A DNA stretch of 64,000 nt from Pseudomonas koreensis (GTDB taxonomy: Bacteria; Pseudomonadota; Gammaproteobacteria; Pseudomonadales; Pseudomonadaceae). The notes under the pieces are model-generated. The model ran no database searches. It saw only the letters and a list, made by a program, of their open reading frames with translations, and was not told the origin of the DNA. Both the position numbers and the translations under genes were made by a program. The stretch lies in NCBI RefSeq assembly GCF_024169245.1, contig NZ_JALJWP010000001.1, positions 496,001 through 560,000 on the forward strand, read 5' to 3'. Below, in pieces: positions 36,561-47,040 of the stretch (position 1 is its first letter; every line of letters begins with the position of its first letter).

Positions 36561-39500
36561 TCAGTTGACCGTGACCTGACCAAGGGCGGCTTTCGCTTCC
36601 TGGGCCTGATGCTGCGGCGCATAGACTTGCTTGAAGCGTACCGGCGGCAGGTTGAACTGGCCTTTCTGCGAGAAGCGCACCAGATGGCGCAGGCGCAATT
36701 CGCCACTCAGCGCATCGACCGGCACCGCATAAGCCAACTGACCCGGTTCGAAACGTGCCTTCTCCAGCGCGGTCGGTTCGGTGCCGTCCTTGCCCTGCAA
36801 CTTGATGCCCCACGTCGTGCGCTCAACATCGGCGCCCGGTGGCAGCGGCACTTCAAGCATGCCGTAGCGCAGCGGTTTCGGCGCTTTGCTGGTGAGGATC
36901 ACCTCGTCCAGGTACAGGCTGTCGCTGGACAGCGGCTTCGTGCCGACCGTCTCCAGCTTGAAGGTGAACGCTTCGTCGCCCGGCACCAGCCTCGACAGGC
37001 GCCGGGTGATGGTCACGGCCATCGGATCGATCTGCGGCTGCTGAGTCTGAAAGCTCAGCGCGGCACGCAACGGACGCTCTTGCGTGCCGGACACGCTCAG
37101 CACATTCGGCAGTGGCGTCGCGCCTTGCCATGTCCAGTACATCTCGCCGCTGGCGCCGTAGTTTTTCTTCCAGCCTTCACCGGGCATCAGCGCGATGGTC
37201 GGTGACGCCTGGGCGATGCTGCGTTGCAGCCAGGTCAGCGCAAGCGCACGTTCCAGCGTCGATTGCTGCGGCAGCAGACGTTGCAGCAACGCCGTCGCAC
37301 GGGCCTGATCGAACGGTTGCAGCGACAGGTTCAACGCTTCGACAACTGGCTGCGAACTGACCGCCAGACGCTGTTGCGCTGCCCCCAGTTGACGATTGAA
37401 CGCCTCCGGCAAAGCAACTTTCGCCTGCGTGGCCAACGATGCGGTGAGCACCCGCGCCGCTGCCAGACCGAGCGCCGAATCCGGATCGCTCATCACCAGA
37501 CTGTCCTGGCCGTCGTCGAGCAAGGTTTCGGCACTGCCTTCACCGGCCTTCGCCAGATCCTCGATCAGACCGCTGAGCAGCGTGTTCACTGGCAACTGCA
37601 TCTGTTTGGCGAACGACAGAATCAGCGCCCGTTGCAGCAACGGCGTGTTCGGTGCCTGCTTGGCGTAAACCTCAAGTACGCGCTGCCAGTGCTCCGGCGG
37701 CAGGGTCAGATCGAGTACGCGGCTGGCATTCCAGTCGGCGTAATAGGCGTAGGCGGTGAGGAATGCATCCGGCTCGCCGTCGTAGCCCCACCAGGTGAAG
37801 CTCGCCGACGGCCCGGCCATTTGCACCAGACGCAGGCGGCTGTTCTGCATGATCAGGCGCAAGCGATCGCGAATCTGCGGGTTCGAGGCCAGCGATGGAT
37901 AAGCGATGCTCAGCGGCAGCAACCGACTGGCCGTCTGCTCGACGCCGCCGTACGGGTAGCCGAGCAGATCATCGAGGGCGGAACGGAACAGCGCTTGCGG
38001 ACTGTCATCCAGACGCAGGCGAATATCCGTGGCATCAGCCGGCAAACTCAATGGTGTATCGCCGCTGACCACATCAAGGCTTTGCGTCTGGGTGACTTGC
38101 CAGCCTTCACCGGTGGCACTCAAGCGCACAACCAGGGCATCGGCGACTTTGCCGTCCTGTACCAGCTCCGCCGTCCACTCGCCAGAGGCCAGGGCAAACG
38201 CCGGCAGCGGCAAATAATTGATGCCGCTGTTCAGGGTCACCGGCAAGCGCTGTTCGGCGCCGGCGTAGTGCGTGACCAATTCAGCCTTGACTGTTTTCTC
38301 TGCCTGACTGAACGCAAACACGCCCAGTTGCGGCTGATCGCCCTTGCGGAATTTGCTCGGCCCGCTCCACTTCAGGTACAGCGGTTTTTCCGAACGGACA
38401 AACTGCTTCTTCTGCCCGACTTGGCCGTCATCGGCGATGGCGCGGGCGGTGATGCGCCAGCGGGTCAGGGAGTCCGGCATCTTGAAGGTGAAACGGGTTT
38501 TGCCGTCGGCACCGGTCAATAACTCCGGCTGCCATGCCGCGGTGTCAACGTCTTCACGGCGTGGACGTTCCAGCACTTTCACGCCGCGTTCGCTGCGGTT
38601 GGCCTTGCCCGGTGCGCCGGGGCTGCCCGGCAACGCCACGTCGTAACTGATGAACGACAGGCTGGCGCTGGTGCGCACATTGTTGCGCCGTGGGTGATAG
38701 AAGAACTGGTCGATGGTCGGCGCGACTTCCGGTTGCAGCGCGTAGACCATTTCGTCGACCACGCTGACCGTCAAGTGTGCCGGGACGGCTTTGCCGGCGA
38801 ACTGCGTGGTCAGGTCGACCGTGACCGTATCGCCCGGCAGGTACACCGTTTTGTCGGTGCTGATCGCCACGTCGATTTGCGGCGCGACCACTTTGATCCC
38901 GGCGTTCTGGAAGCTGTACTGACCGCCCTTGGTGTAGAGCACGGAGAAGGTCAGGTTCGGCGCAAAATTGTCCTTAACCGCAATGCGCGCGCGGTATTGG
39001 GTGTCGCTGAGTTTTTCTAGTTTCAGCCAGTCACCGCCCTTGGCCAGCAGCGCGGTGGCTTCGACCTTGTCGCGCTCCAGCGACAGCAGTGCATCACTGA
39101 CCGGCTCAGGAAAAGTGATCAGCGCCAGCGCTTCTTCGCCGGCCTTGTACTCGGGCTTGTCGAGGACGATTTCCACCGTGCCCGGCACCGCTTTGACACC
39201 GTCTCCAGTGACCGAATGGCCGGTGGCACCGAGGACGCGACCGTGTTGATCCTTGAGCGTCAGGTTGTAAGTGCCCGGACGCTCGAAAGCGAGGCTGAAA
39301 CCTTTGTCAGCTGCAGCGAGTTTGCCTTCACCGCTGCTTTGGTCTTCCAGGCGTACCCAGGCGTAGCTGCTCGGCGTCACCGCTTTGCTTTGCTCGCTAC
39401 CGCCCTCGTTGGCATAGCTGAAGGCGACCTTGTCACCGACCGCGCTGAAACGCTGCGGCGCGCTCAAGCGAAAAGTTGCCGCGCCGCGGTCGATGAGGAT

Positions 39501-41135
39501 TTCCTTGGTGGTCTTGACCCGATACGCCGCGCCGTCGCTGGCGAACACCGTGAGCATGTAGCGGCTCGGCTTGTCGGCGGCTGGCAGGTCGAGAGTTGCG
39601 TTACCCTTGCTGTCGGTGGTCAGTTCGGTGCTGGTCAATTCCACCGGGAATTGCCCGAGGTATTGCAGCTCGTTGTCGACCATCGACAGTTGCTGGGCGC
39701 GCAGGCTCAGGCTCAATTTGGCGTTCGCCACCGGTTTACCGTCCGGATAGAGCAGCACCAGACTGCCTTTCACCGGCTCACCGGTGCGGTAGTCCTGCTT
39801 GGCCAGATTCAGCGAGATTTCGAAGTGCGGCTTGATGTATTCAGCCACCCGGAAGGCGCTGCTGTAGGCCTGATCCTTGTAGTTGAAACGGATCTCGTAA
39901 CCACCGGCCACGGCGTTATCCGGCAACTGGAAGCGACCCTGGGTACCTGCTTTCGAATCAAGCTTCAGGTCGAGGGTCTGCAGTTCGGTACCAGTGGCAT
40001 CGAGCACGCTGACACTGACATCCGCCGCTCCCGGCAGCACCGAGTCCCGGGCATTCTTGAACTCGCGTCCGACGATTTTCAGCGACACCCAATCGCCCGG
40101 GCGATACAGCGGCCGATCGGTGAAGGCATAGAGCTTGGTGTCGTAGATTTCGCTGTCGTAGTAGAAGTTTTCCGAGACGAACACGCCGCCCTCTTCGTCC
40201 TCGCCGATGACGAACGAGCGCTCCGGGCTGACGTGTTTCAGGCGCAGCAAACCGTCGGCATCGGTAGCACCGCTGCTCATCACGCCAAGGCCGTCGGTCC
40301 ACAGCACATTGACCTTCGCCACCGAGCTGCCTTCATGCTTGCGCGCGGCCCAGACCAGCAGTTCATCGCCGGTAATCTTGCTCACCGCGACGGTGTTGGA
40401 GACGAAAACCATGGTGGTCGCGCGGTATTTGCCGATCAACGCTTCGACCAGATACAGCCCGGGCTTCAGATTACCCAGCGGAATGTAGACGTTGCCGGGT
40501 GTGACGCTGACGAAATCGCTTGAAGACCCGGCCAGATTGACCCCGGCCGGCGGCTGAATCGGCTTGGCCTGCCACAGCGGATAACGGAACTGGCTGACCA
40601 CCGGCAGACCCGGGATCAAGGCAAATTGCGGCTGCGCGTCGTAAGGCGTCGGCGCAACCATGGCCTCGCCCATCTTCAGCTCCGGCACTTCTTCGGTGAC
40701 CTGTTTGCGCGACTCGTAAGAGAAGGCACGCTGCATCACCCGCCGGGATTTGCGATACCAGTTGTCCCACAGATACGCGAGGGTGTTGGACAGGCCCTCG
40801 CCCTTGAACTGGCCGTCACTGACGACGCGGTGCAGGTTCTTCTGACGCTTGAGGAAGTCCAGCGGCTTGTCGATGCGATACACGCGAATGTCGGCGCCGC
40901 CGTATGGCTCCATGCGAAAGCGCCGGTAGTCACGACCGGGTGCTTCCAGGCGAACCATTGCCTGCTCGTCGCTGGCAAAACTGCTGTCGGCGAGCAGGAA
41001 GAAGCTCTCACCGGCCACCGGCGTGTAATTGCTCGGCTCCACCGAGTCTTCGGCATTGGCGCTGGTCAACGGCAGCAGCAACGCCAACAGCAAGGAAATT
41101 CGCGAACAGATACGCAACATGCGGGCACCGGTCAT
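36561..41135 (-). CDS. magD: MagD, bacterial alpha-2-macroglobulin without thioester
   Basis: 1524 residues from the ATG at 41135, which overlaps the magC stop; hydrophobic signal sequence follows ([13 protein letters not shown]). A2M architecture: multiple MG domains, the middle region with [32 protein letters not shown] (A2M signature) and the thioester-domain helix [20 protein letters not shown]. Val1065 (codon 37941-37943) replaces the Cys of the C-x-E-Q motif, so no thioester can form. P. aeruginosa MagD and E. coli YfaS are the related group. These proteins sit in the periplasm and are thought to trap or inhibit proteases. Confidence 0.93.
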   Translation of the reverse strand: MTGARMLRICSRISLLLALLLPLTSANAEDSVEPSNYTPVAGESFFLLADSSFASDEQAMVRLEAPGRDYRRFRMEPYGGADIRVYRIDKPLDFLKRQKNLHRVVSDGQFKGEGLSNTLAYLWDNWYRKSRRVMQRAFSYESRKQVTEEVPELKMGEAMVAPTPYDAQPQFALIPGLPVVSQFRYPLWQAKPIQPPAGVNLAGSSSDFVSVTPGNVYIPLGNLKPGLYLVEALIGKYRATTMVFVSNTVAVSKITGDELLVWAARKHEGSSVAKVNVLWTDGLGVMSSGATDADGLLRLKHVSPERSFVIGEDEEGGVFVSENFYYDSEIYDTKLYAFTDRPLYRPGDWVSLKIVGREFKNARDSVLPGAADVSVSVLDATGTELQTLDLKLDSKAGTQGRFQLPDNAVAGGYEIRFNYKDQAYSSAFRVAEYIKPHFEISLNLAKQDYRTGEPVKGSLVLLYPDGKPVANAKLSLSLRAQQLSMVDNELQYLGQFPVELTSTELTTDSKGNATLDLPAADKPSRYMLTVFASDGAAYRVKTTKEILIDRGAATFRLSAPQRFSAVGDKVAFSYANEGGSEQSKAVTPSSYAWVRLEDQSSGEGKLAAADKGFSLAFERPGTYNLTLKDQHGRVLGATGHSVTGDGVKAVPGTVEIVLDKPEYKAGEEALALITFPEPVSDALLSLERDKVEATALLAKGGDWLKLEKLSDTQYRARIAVKDNFAPNLTFSVLYTKGGQYSFQNAGIKVVAPQIDVAISTDKTVYLPGDTVTVDLTTQFAGKAVPAHLTVSVVDEMVYALQPEVAPTIDQFFYHPRRNNVRTSASLSFISYDVALPGSPGAPGKANRSERGVKVLERPRREDVDTAAWQPELLTGADGKTRFTFKMPDSLTRWRITARAIADDGQVGQKKQFVRSEKPLYLKWSGPSKFRKGDQPQLGVFAFSQAEKTVKAELVTHYAGAEQRLPVTLNSGINYLPLPAFALASGEWTAELVQDGKVADALVVRLSATGEGWQVTQTQSLDVVSGDTPLSLPADATDIRLRLDDSPQALFRSALDDLLGYPYGGVEQTASRLLPLSIAYPSLASNPQIRDRLRLIMQNSRLRLVQMAGPSASFTWWGYDGEPDAFLTAYAYYADWNASRVLDLTLPPEHWQRVLEVYAKQAPNTPLLQRALILSFAKQMQLPVNTLLSGLIEDLAKAGEGSAETLLDDGQDSLVMSDPDSALGLAAARVLTASLATQAKVALPEAFNRQLGAAQQRLAVSSQPVVEALNLSLQPFDQARATALLQRLLPQQSTLERALALTWLQRSIAQASPTIALMPGEGWKKNYGASGEMYWTWQGATPLPNVLSVSGTQERPLRAALSFQTQQPQIDPMAVTITRRLSRLVPGDEAFTFKLETVGTKPLSSDSLYLDEVILTSKAPKPLRYGMLEVPLPPGADVERTTWGIKLQGKDGTEPTALEKARFEPGQLAYAVPVDALSGELRLRHLVRFSQKGQFNLPPVRFKQVYAPQHQAQEAKAALGQVTVN

Positions 41136-41770
41136 TGGGAGAGAAAGTTCAGTCGATAGACGCCGATGAAGTTGGGGTTGGCTGCGTCGGGTATCCATCG
41201 GGTGTCCTTCCATGTCATGAGTTGCTGCAGGCTTGCCGAACGCATGCCGTTGTCAGTGGGGGTGGTGGTGCCGGTGTGATAGGCGATGTAGCGGCCCATC
41301 CAGATCATCAGGTGCTGGTCGTCGCCCTGATCGAAAAACATCAGATCACCGGGCCGGGCCTGCGACACATCGCGGCTGACCAGGTGGCTGTTGAACTGAA
41401 TCAGTTTGATCGCGTTGACGTACGGCCCCACCTTGCCGCCGCCCTGCTGCCACTGTTGCGCGAGCTTGCGCTGCTCGTCGCTCAGCGCCAGCTCCGGCGG
41501 TAGATAACGATTGGACAGACCATTGCTGCGCAGCCATTTGTCGTCATGGACTTTCAGCGCTTCGTTGGCGGCAAAGCGCACCAGCCCGGCGCAATCCTGC
41601 TGATACCAGCGCGGGCTCGGGCCCTGGCTCAGTTGCTCTTGAGCAATACGCACGAACCAGGCGCGAAAGATCTGCGATTGCGCCGGATCGAGCGCTGGCG
41701 CTTCAACCGCGCGGGCGCCTGCACTCAGCAGCATCGCGAGCAGGCCAAGGCTGCGGATCAGTGCGGTCAC
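41132..41770 (-). CDS. magC: MagC-like DUF1175 (YfaT), NlpC/P60-like protein
   Basis: 212 residues from a GTG at 41770 that overlaps the magB stop (GTGA); ATGs further upstream would run inside magB. Signal peptide ([19 protein letters not shown]). [14 protein letters not shown] (Cys60) and [20 protein letters not shown] (His153) line up with the Cys and His blocks of NlpC/P60 peptidases; His165 may be the third residue. The family itself is an uncharacterised DUF; a peptidoglycan endopeptidase or amidase role is inferred. Confidence 0.85.
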   Translation of the reverse strand: MTALIRSLGLLAMLLSAGARAVEAPALDPAQSQIFRAWFVRIAQEQLSQGPSPRWYQQDCAGLVRFAANEALKVHDDKWLRSNGLSNRYLPPELALSDEQRKLAQQWQQGGGKVGPYVNAIKLIQFNSHLVSRDVSQARPGDLMFFDQGDDQHLMIWMGRYIAYHTGTTTPTDNGMRSASLQQLMTWKDTRWIPDAANPNFIGVYRLNFLSQ

Positions 41771-43479
41771 AGCGCTTTCCATTCCAGCGGCAGCCATTGC
41801 CAGTGGCCGTCAGGCTCGCTGCCTTCGGGCAGGGTCAGGGCATATTTGCCGTAGCCGCCGAGGGTGCGCAGTTTCGGCATCAGGTAGGTTTGCGCAGCGT
41901 TGTAGAACACCGGCTCCATGTCCTGCGGCAGGCTGTCGAGGGTTTCGCGCTGCATCAGTTGCGCCATCGCGTCCGGGCCAAAATAGATCGGCATCAGCAC
42001 GTCTTTTGGCAACACGTCGGCCATCGGCGGGAAGCGCTTGTCGAGGGTGCCGAGGGCTTTGTCGACGAGTTTGTCGTCGAGAGAAAACAGCAGCGTCGAA
42101 CCATGACGGGCGAGACTGACGTTCATGAACGCCTTGCCGGAAATCGCCTCCGGGTTTTCAGCGGTTTTTGCCGCGTAGGGACCGAAACTGGAACTGACCT
42201 GACGCTGCCACACATGGCTCTGGCCTTCCTGCTTGTCGATCACCGGGAATACTTTCTCGGCGACGTTGGCTTCGAACGCGCCGACCATCGAACCGAACAG
42301 TTTGCCCAAATCACCATCAAGCTTGCTGCTGTCTTCGTCTTTGAGGCTGGCGACCAGCAATGGCGTGTACAGCCGCGAGTCGGCGTACCAGCACAGGCCC
42401 GCCGCGCCTGCGACGTGTTCGGTAAGGGTCTGCGCCACCGCTTCGTCGGCGCCGAGTTTGATCAGGATCGGCTTCTGCGGTTCGGCCGCCACCGGCAGGG
42501 TCACGCAAGCGCTCGCCCCCAGCGGCATCGCTTGCCAGACCGGTTTGAAATCGAAGTCCGGCTGGTTTTCCAGTTCATCCATGGCCAGATAGCTGTGCCA
42601 GCCCTTGTCGTCCATGTCGAAACGCAACCCGGCGAAGTTCGGGATAAAGCGCTGATAGCCCATGGCGAGGACGCTGGAATTGACCGATAGACGCTGCTTG
42701 GTTTCCGGGGTTTTCGCCGGCAGGCCGAACGCTTCGGGAAAAAGCTTTTCGCCATTGAGCAACGCCGCCAGCGCTGGCGCCGAAACGTGGCCGGACTCTT
42801 CCGAGACGCCGCTTTCCGGGTCGTAGTATTTCGCCGGATTGGACAGCACCACCAGTTTGTCGCCACGGGACGCGAACAGCAGCGACTTGCTCGCGTTGTA
42901 GCTGAGCTGATACAGCGGCACTTCGTCGCTGCCGACTTTGAGAGTGCCGAAGACGCTGAGCTGGGCGTCATCCAGCGCCACTTTGGCCAGCGGCTCGAGC
43001 AGCTTGGCCAGGCCACCGCGATCCATTACCAGCAGGAAATCCTTCAAGCGACCGTCAGCGCCGCGCCACAACGCGACATCGGCCGGTTGATCGAAAAGCT
43101 GCTCGATCAGGCTGTCCTGCAATTTGAGGTCATCCTCGTAGATGATCCGCCGCAAGCTGCCGATCAGGCCGAGACGATCAGCATGGGTTTCGTAATAGAA
43201 AACGAAATCCTCGGTCAGCGTCGCCTTGAGAAACGGCACCGTCAGCAGATCCTTGGGCAACTGGCTCAGTGAACGGGTTTCGAGCAAGGCGTCCGGACGG
43301 CCGAGGCCGAGCTTGTCACTGGCAAGTGCCGCCGGCGGCGCCTTGGGCTTGAGCAGCAGCCAGCCGAAACCGCCCGCCACACCGGCCACCAGGCACAGGC
43401 CGAGCACGACCAGCGGCCAGCGCCGCGAAGGTTTGGCCGCGGGTGTCGCGGCAGCTGGAGTCACAGTGTTATCGCTCAT
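41767..43479 (-). CDS. magB: MagB-like DUF2138 (YfaA) membrane-anchored protein
   Basis: 570 residues from the ATG at 43479 (MSDNTVTP) preceded by GGATG; an ATG at 43500 adds seven. One membrane segment follows a short Pro/Ala-rich stretch ([23 protein letters not shown]). The remaining roughly 530 residues are periplasmic and match DUF2138, with [32 protein letters not shown] near the start. No catalytic motif is evident. Likely an inner-membrane anchor of the Mag complex, by inference. Confidence 0.85.
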   Translation of the reverse strand: MSDNTVTPAAATPAAKPSRRWPLVVLGLCLVAGVAGGFGWLLLKPKAPPAALASDKLGLGRPDALLETRSLSQLPKDLLTVPFLKATLTEDFVFYYETHADRLGLIGSLRRIIYEDDLKLQDSLIEQLFDQPADVALWRGADGRLKDFLLVMDRGGLAKLLEPLAKVALDDAQLSVFGTLKVGSDEVPLYQLSYNASKSLLFASRGDKLVVLSNPAKYYDPESGVSEESGHVSAPALAALLNGEKLFPEAFGLPAKTPETKQRLSVNSSVLAMGYQRFIPNFAGLRFDMDDKGWHSYLAMDELENQPDFDFKPVWQAMPLGASACVTLPVAAEPQKPILIKLGADEAVAQTLTEHVAGAAGLCWYADSRLYTPLLVASLKDEDSSKLDGDLGKLFGSMVGAFEANVAEKVFPVIDKQEGQSHVWQRQVSSSFGPYAAKTAENPEAISGKAFMNVSLARHGSTLLFSLDDKLVDKALGTLDKRFPPMADVLPKDVLMPIYFGPDAMAQLMQRETLDSLPQDMEPVFYNAAQTYLMPKLRTLGGYGKYALTLPEGSEPDGHWQWLPLEWKAL

Positions 43480-43514
43480 GTTCACAACATCCGAGTTCAT
43501 CCGTGGCGGGATGC

Positions 43515-44306
43515 TTAATAGTTGAAAGTCTTGACCAGCAACAGATCACCGATCGCCCGCAGGGGCACGATGAAGGTTTCGCGTTTTTCGTCGACGGTGT
43601 TTTCGTTGAGCACCAGGGTGATCTGCGAGGTGATCACCTCGTTCTGGTTGCTGGTCTCCTCGAAGTTATAGCCACCATCGCCGTAGTTGCCCCAATAGTT
43701 GACGTAGACCAGATAGGTGCCGTGCAGCGGCGCGGTCATGGTGAACATTTCCGGGCCGGGGCCGTCGACGCCATCCGGGTCGAGGCCGCCGCCATTGCTC
43801 AGCGCCGGCCGGGCCCAAAAGGCATGCTGACCGTCGGGGGTGACAATATGCAGATCCAGCTCGGCTTTCGGGTCGTCCCATCCCAAGACAAGACGAATCC
43901 GCGCCGGGGTGCGCAGATTATTTGCTTCATAAAATTGCACGCGCTTGAGCGACTGGCCTTCGGCGCTGATCACTTCGACGCTATTGGAACCCGCACCGAA
44001 TGCGTAAGGCCGGGCGAAACGCCCCTGATCGTCGGTGTACAAATTCAATGGATTGCCGTTGACGGCGAGGCTGTGCGGCGGGCGCATGCGCCCCAGGGCC
44101 TTGAGCTGGCCCTGGATCATCGTGCGATTGCGCTGGATGCCGCGATCGATCGGCGGCGTCGGGTAGGCGACCTGCGGATTTTCCGAGCGATCGAGCAAGC
44201 CGTGATAACGCCAGCCGCCGACCGGCTCGGACAATTGCGCAGTCGGCGCGGCCCACAGCGCAGACGCGCAGGCGAGGCCAATCAGCAGCAAAAGAAATGA
44301 ACGCAT
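43515..44306 (-). CDS. magA: MagA-like DUF2135 (YfaP) periplasmic protein
   Basis: 263 residues from the ATG at 44306, with AGGAGG upstream and a signal peptide (SFLLLLIGLACASALWA). DUF2135 domain: VLGWDDPKAELDLHIVTPDGQHAFW and GPEMFTMTAPLHGTYLVYVNYWGN. Paralogue of magF at the other end of the operon. First gene of six; its 5' leader must carry the operon promoter. In P. aeruginosa mag genes respond to the Gac/Rsm pathway; I could not identify a clear RsmA site beyond the GGA in the ribosome-binding site. Confidence 0.86.
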   Translation of the reverse strand: MRSFLLLLIGLACASALWAAPTAQLSEPVGGWRYHGLLDRSENPQVAYPTPPIDRGIQRNRTMIQGQLKALGRMRPPHSLAVNGNPLNLYTDDQGRFARPYAFGAGSNSVEVISAEGQSLKRVQFYEANNLRTPARIRLVLGWDDPKAELDLHIVTPDGQHAFWARPALSNGGGLDPDGVDGPGPEMFTMTAPLHGTYLVYVNYWGNYGDGGYNFEETSNQNEVITSQITLVLNENTVDEKRETFIVPLRAIGDLLLVKTFNY

Positions 44307-44496
44307 GTGACGCCTCCTGCCATGCCTTGAACGAAACCTTGCACCCGATCCTCGGTACTTCACAGCGGTGAACTGCGTTTCGTCTGAATGACCCGCAACA
44401 GTCGGGCCGTAGAAGCCGCGAAGAGTAGCGATTCGGCAGTTTTTTAACAATCGGATACATGTGTGATTGCTGTAGGAATTGCGCCGCCAGGTAGAC

Positions 44497-44561
44497 GGTG
44501 AGCCGAATAGCCGGCATATTCGGCTCACCAAATGAGCCGAATAGCGCTGTTATTCGGCTCA
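44497..44561. promoter_or_regulatory. Two tandem dyads upstream of fic
   Basis: Arms GTGAGCCGAATA (44497-44508) and TATTCGGCTCAC (44516-44527), then ATGAGCCGAATA (44531-44542) and TATTCGGCTCAC (44550-44561). Each pair has a 7-base spacer and the two dyads are three bases apart. They end 22 bases before the fic ATG, the place expected of an operator. Confidence 0.8.
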
Positions 44562-44583
44562 CGCATGTAGGAAAAGATGATCG

Positions 44584-45717
44584 ATGACCGCGCACTGGAT
44601 CTGGCAACAACCCGATTGGCCTGACTTCAACTGGCAAGCCGAGCGCCTCGCACCGCTGCTGCGCGAGTGCGTGCAGACACAGGGCCGACTCTTGGGAATG
44701 GCCGGCTCAGTGGGCGATTCGATGAGCGCACAGAGCGAGCTCGATGCGTTGCTTCAGAACATCGTCACCTCCTCCGCCATCGAAGGTGAGCAACTGAATG
44801 TCGGCTCCGTGCGTTCTTCTCTGGCCCGGCGCCTGGGTCTGGAATGGATTGATCGCGATAGCGTCAGCCAGCGTAGCGAGGGCTTGGCGCAATTGATGCT
44901 CGATGCCACCCATGGCTTCGACGAGCCGCTGACTCTGGCCCGATTGCTGGAATGGCACAGCTGGCTTTTCCCCGCCGAGGAAACGATGTTCAACGCGCGG
45001 CCAATGCTCGTCGGTACCTTGCGCGGCGACGAACCGATGCAGGTGGTGTCCGGACGGCTCGACCGGCCAACGGTTCACTTTGAGGCGCCACCGCGCCGAG
45101 GGCTGGAACAGCAAATCGAGCGATTCTTGAACTGGTTCGAAGCCAGCCGCGACCAGGTTTCGGTGGATCCGCTGTTGCGCGCAGGCATTGCGCATTTCTG
45201 GTTTGTCACTCTGCATCCTTTCGATGACGGCAACGGTCGTCTGACTCGCACCATCACCGATCTGGCACTGGCTCAGGGCGAAGCGCAGGCGATCCGCTTC
45301 TACGCCATGTCCGCGAGCATTCTCGAGGATCGAACCGGTTATTACCGGATTCTGGAATCCAGCCAAAAGGCCACGCTCGATATCACCGAATGGCTGACCT
45401 GGTTTTTGCAGACACTGCTGCGCAGCCTCCAGCAAGCCATCACCCGGATAGACTCGGTGTTGGGCAAGACTCGCTTCTGGCAGGCGCACCGCGAATCCGA
45501 CCTTTCAGCGGAGCAGATCAAGGTGCTCAATCGCTTGCTCGACGGCGGTGAGCGCGGTTTCGAACAGGGCCTGAGTGCCGGGCACTATCAAGCTGTTGCG
45601 AAAGTGTCCAAAGCCACCGCGACCCGACATCTCGCCGAGTTACTGGAGAAAGGTTGCCTGCGACGCTTGCCGGGCGGCGGACGCAGTACGCGTTACAAAA
45701 TCAACTACCCGCAATGA
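44584..45717 (+). CDS. Fic family protein with winged-helix tail
   Basis: 377 residues. An N-terminal DUF4172-like region is followed by the Fic domain with HPFDDGNGR at 211-219, all catalytic residues present, so AMP transfer to a target hydroxyl is expected. SSAIEG at 63-68 is the inhibitory (S/T)xxxE(G/N) helix, placed N-terminal (class II). Residues about 310-377 look like a winged helix (HYQAVAKVSKATATRHLAELLEKGCLRRLPGGGRSTRY), suggesting autoregulation through the dyads just upstream. No antitoxin gene adjoins it. Possibly a mobile single gene. Confidence 0.92.
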   Translation: MTAHWIWQQPDWPDFNWQAERLAPLLRECVQTQGRLLGMAGSVGDSMSAQSELDALLQNIVTSSAIEGEQLNVGSVRSSLARRLGLEWIDRDSVSQRSEGLAQLMLDATHGFDEPLTLARLLEWHSWLFPAEETMFNARPMLVGTLRGDEPMQVVSGRLDRPTVHFEAPPRRGLEQQIERFLNWFEASRDQVSVDPLLRAGIAHFWFVTLHPFDDGNGRLTRTITDLALAQGEAQAIRFYAMSASILEDRTGYYRILESSQKATLDITEWLTWFLQTLLRSLQQAITRIDSVLGKTRFWQAHRESDLSAEQIKVLNRLLDGGERGFEQGLSAGHYQAVAKVSKATATRHLAELLEKGCLRRLPGGGRSTRYKINYPQ

Positions 45718-45822
45718 CTCGCCGACCATAAGGGAGAGGGTTGGCGATGGCCCGCTCATTTGCCCATACCCCCCCTATCTGCTAGTGTCGCGCCGGTTTA
45801 ACGTCAACCGGAAATCGCCGCC

Positions 45823-46065
45823 ATGGCCCGCAAAAAAGCTGCACTGGATTTCGAACAGTCCCTCGCCGACCTGCAAACACTGGTCGAGCGTCTGGAGAAC
45901 GGTGAATTGTCGCTGGAAGACTCGCTGACCGCTTTCGAGCAGGGCATCGGCCTGACCCGTGACTGCCAGGCGGCGCTGGCCCAGGCCGAGCAGAAAGTGC
46001 AGGTGCTGCTGGAGCGCGATGGCGAGCTCGCCGAGGAACCCTTCGACGCGGATGAGCCAGAATGA
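45823..46065 (+). CDS. xseB: Exodeoxyribonuclease VII small subunit
   Basis: 80 residues, the standard length. Family core: [44 protein letters not shown]. It binds XseA to form the nuclease that degrades single-stranded DNA. Its TGA overlaps the ispA ATG by four bases, the xseB-ispA-dxs order common in gammaproteobacteria. Confidence 0.95.
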   Translation: MARKKAALDFEQSLADLQTLVERLENGELSLEDSLTAFEQGIGLTRDCQAALAQAEQKVQVLLERDGELAEEPFDADEPE

Positions 46066-46949
46066 TCGCAGCGTATTCAGCGAGCAGTCAGGCCCGGGTC
46101 AACGCGGCGCTGGAGACCCTGTTCAACGCGCCGTTGCCGGAACTGGCGCGGCTCTACGAAGCGATGCACTACAGCGTGATGAACGGCGGCAAACGCGTGC
46201 GTCCGTTGTTGGCTTACGCCGCGTGCGAGGCCCTCGGTGGCCAGGCCGAACAGGCCAGCGGCGCGGCGTGTGCGGTCGAATTGATTCACGCCTATTCGCT
46301 GGTGCACGACGATCTGCCGGCGATGGACGACGACGATCTGCGTCGCGGCCAGCCGACGACCCACAAGAAATTCGACGAAGCCTGCGCGATTCTCGCCGGT
46401 GACGGCTTGCAGAGCTTGGCCTTCAGCGCTCTGCTCGACCCGCGCCTGAGCGATTGCAGCAGCGAAATCCGTCTGCAGATGGTCACTGCGCTGGCCCATG
46501 CCGCCGGCCCGGCGGGCATGGTCGGTGGTCAGGCCATCGATCTCGGTTCGGTCGGCCTCAAGCTCGATCAAAAAGCCCTCGAACAGATGCACCGGCACAA
46601 GACCGGCGCGCTGATTGAAGTCAGCGTCAAGCTCGGCGCCCTGGCCAGCGGCCGCGCCCAACCCGAGCAGCTACAGGCCTTGCAGACTTATGCACAGGCC
46701 ATCGGCCTGGCATTTCAGGTGCAGGACGACATTCTCGACGTCGAAAGCGATACCGCCACCCTCGGCAAACGTCAGGGCGCCGACATTGCCCGCGATAAAC
46801 CGACCTACCCGGCACTGCTCGGCCTCGACGCCGCCAAGGCCTACGCCTTGGAGCTGCGCGATCAGGCCCTGCAGGCGCTGCGACCGTTTGACGCGGCCGC
46901 CGAGCCGTTGCGCGAGCTGGCCCGGTATATCGTCGAGCGGCGCAACTGA
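46062..46949 (+). CDS. ispA: Farnesyl diphosphate synthase
   Basis: 295 residues. Condenses IPP with DMAPP and geranyl diphosphate to give farnesyl diphosphate. First aspartate-rich motif DDLPAMDDD starts at residue 83; the second is [21 protein letters not shown] gives the IPP-binding arginines. The DD-x4-D form of the first motif is typical of bacterial short-chain synthases. Translationally coupled to xseB and upstream of dxs, so precursor supply and condensation lie in one unit. Confidence 0.95.
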   Translation: MIAAYSASSQARVNAALETLFNAPLPELARLYEAMHYSVMNGGKRVRPLLAYAACEALGGQAEQASGAACAVELIHAYSLVHDDLPAMDDDDLRRGQPTTHKKFDEACAILAGDGLQSLAFSALLDPRLSDCSSEIRLQMVTALAHAAGPAGMVGGQAIDLGSVGLKLDQKALEQMHRHKTGALIEVSVKLGALASGRAQPEQLQALQTYAQAIGLAFQVQDDILDVESDTATLGKRQGADIARDKPTYPALLGLDAAKAYALELRDQALQALRPFDAAAEPLRELARYIVERRN

Positions 46950-47040
46950 CGGCGTATCGGCCAAAAAAGACCAACGCGTGGGCAGGGGGCGATGCATCAG
47001 GTAAACTGCCGCATCTTTTATACCTATAACGATTCGCCTG

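Noticed and set aside
44307..44531. N-terminal extension of MagA to 338 residues
   Set aside because: The added residues are Arg/Ser-rich and cover the fic dyads; the ATG at 44306 has AGGAGG and a signal peptide.
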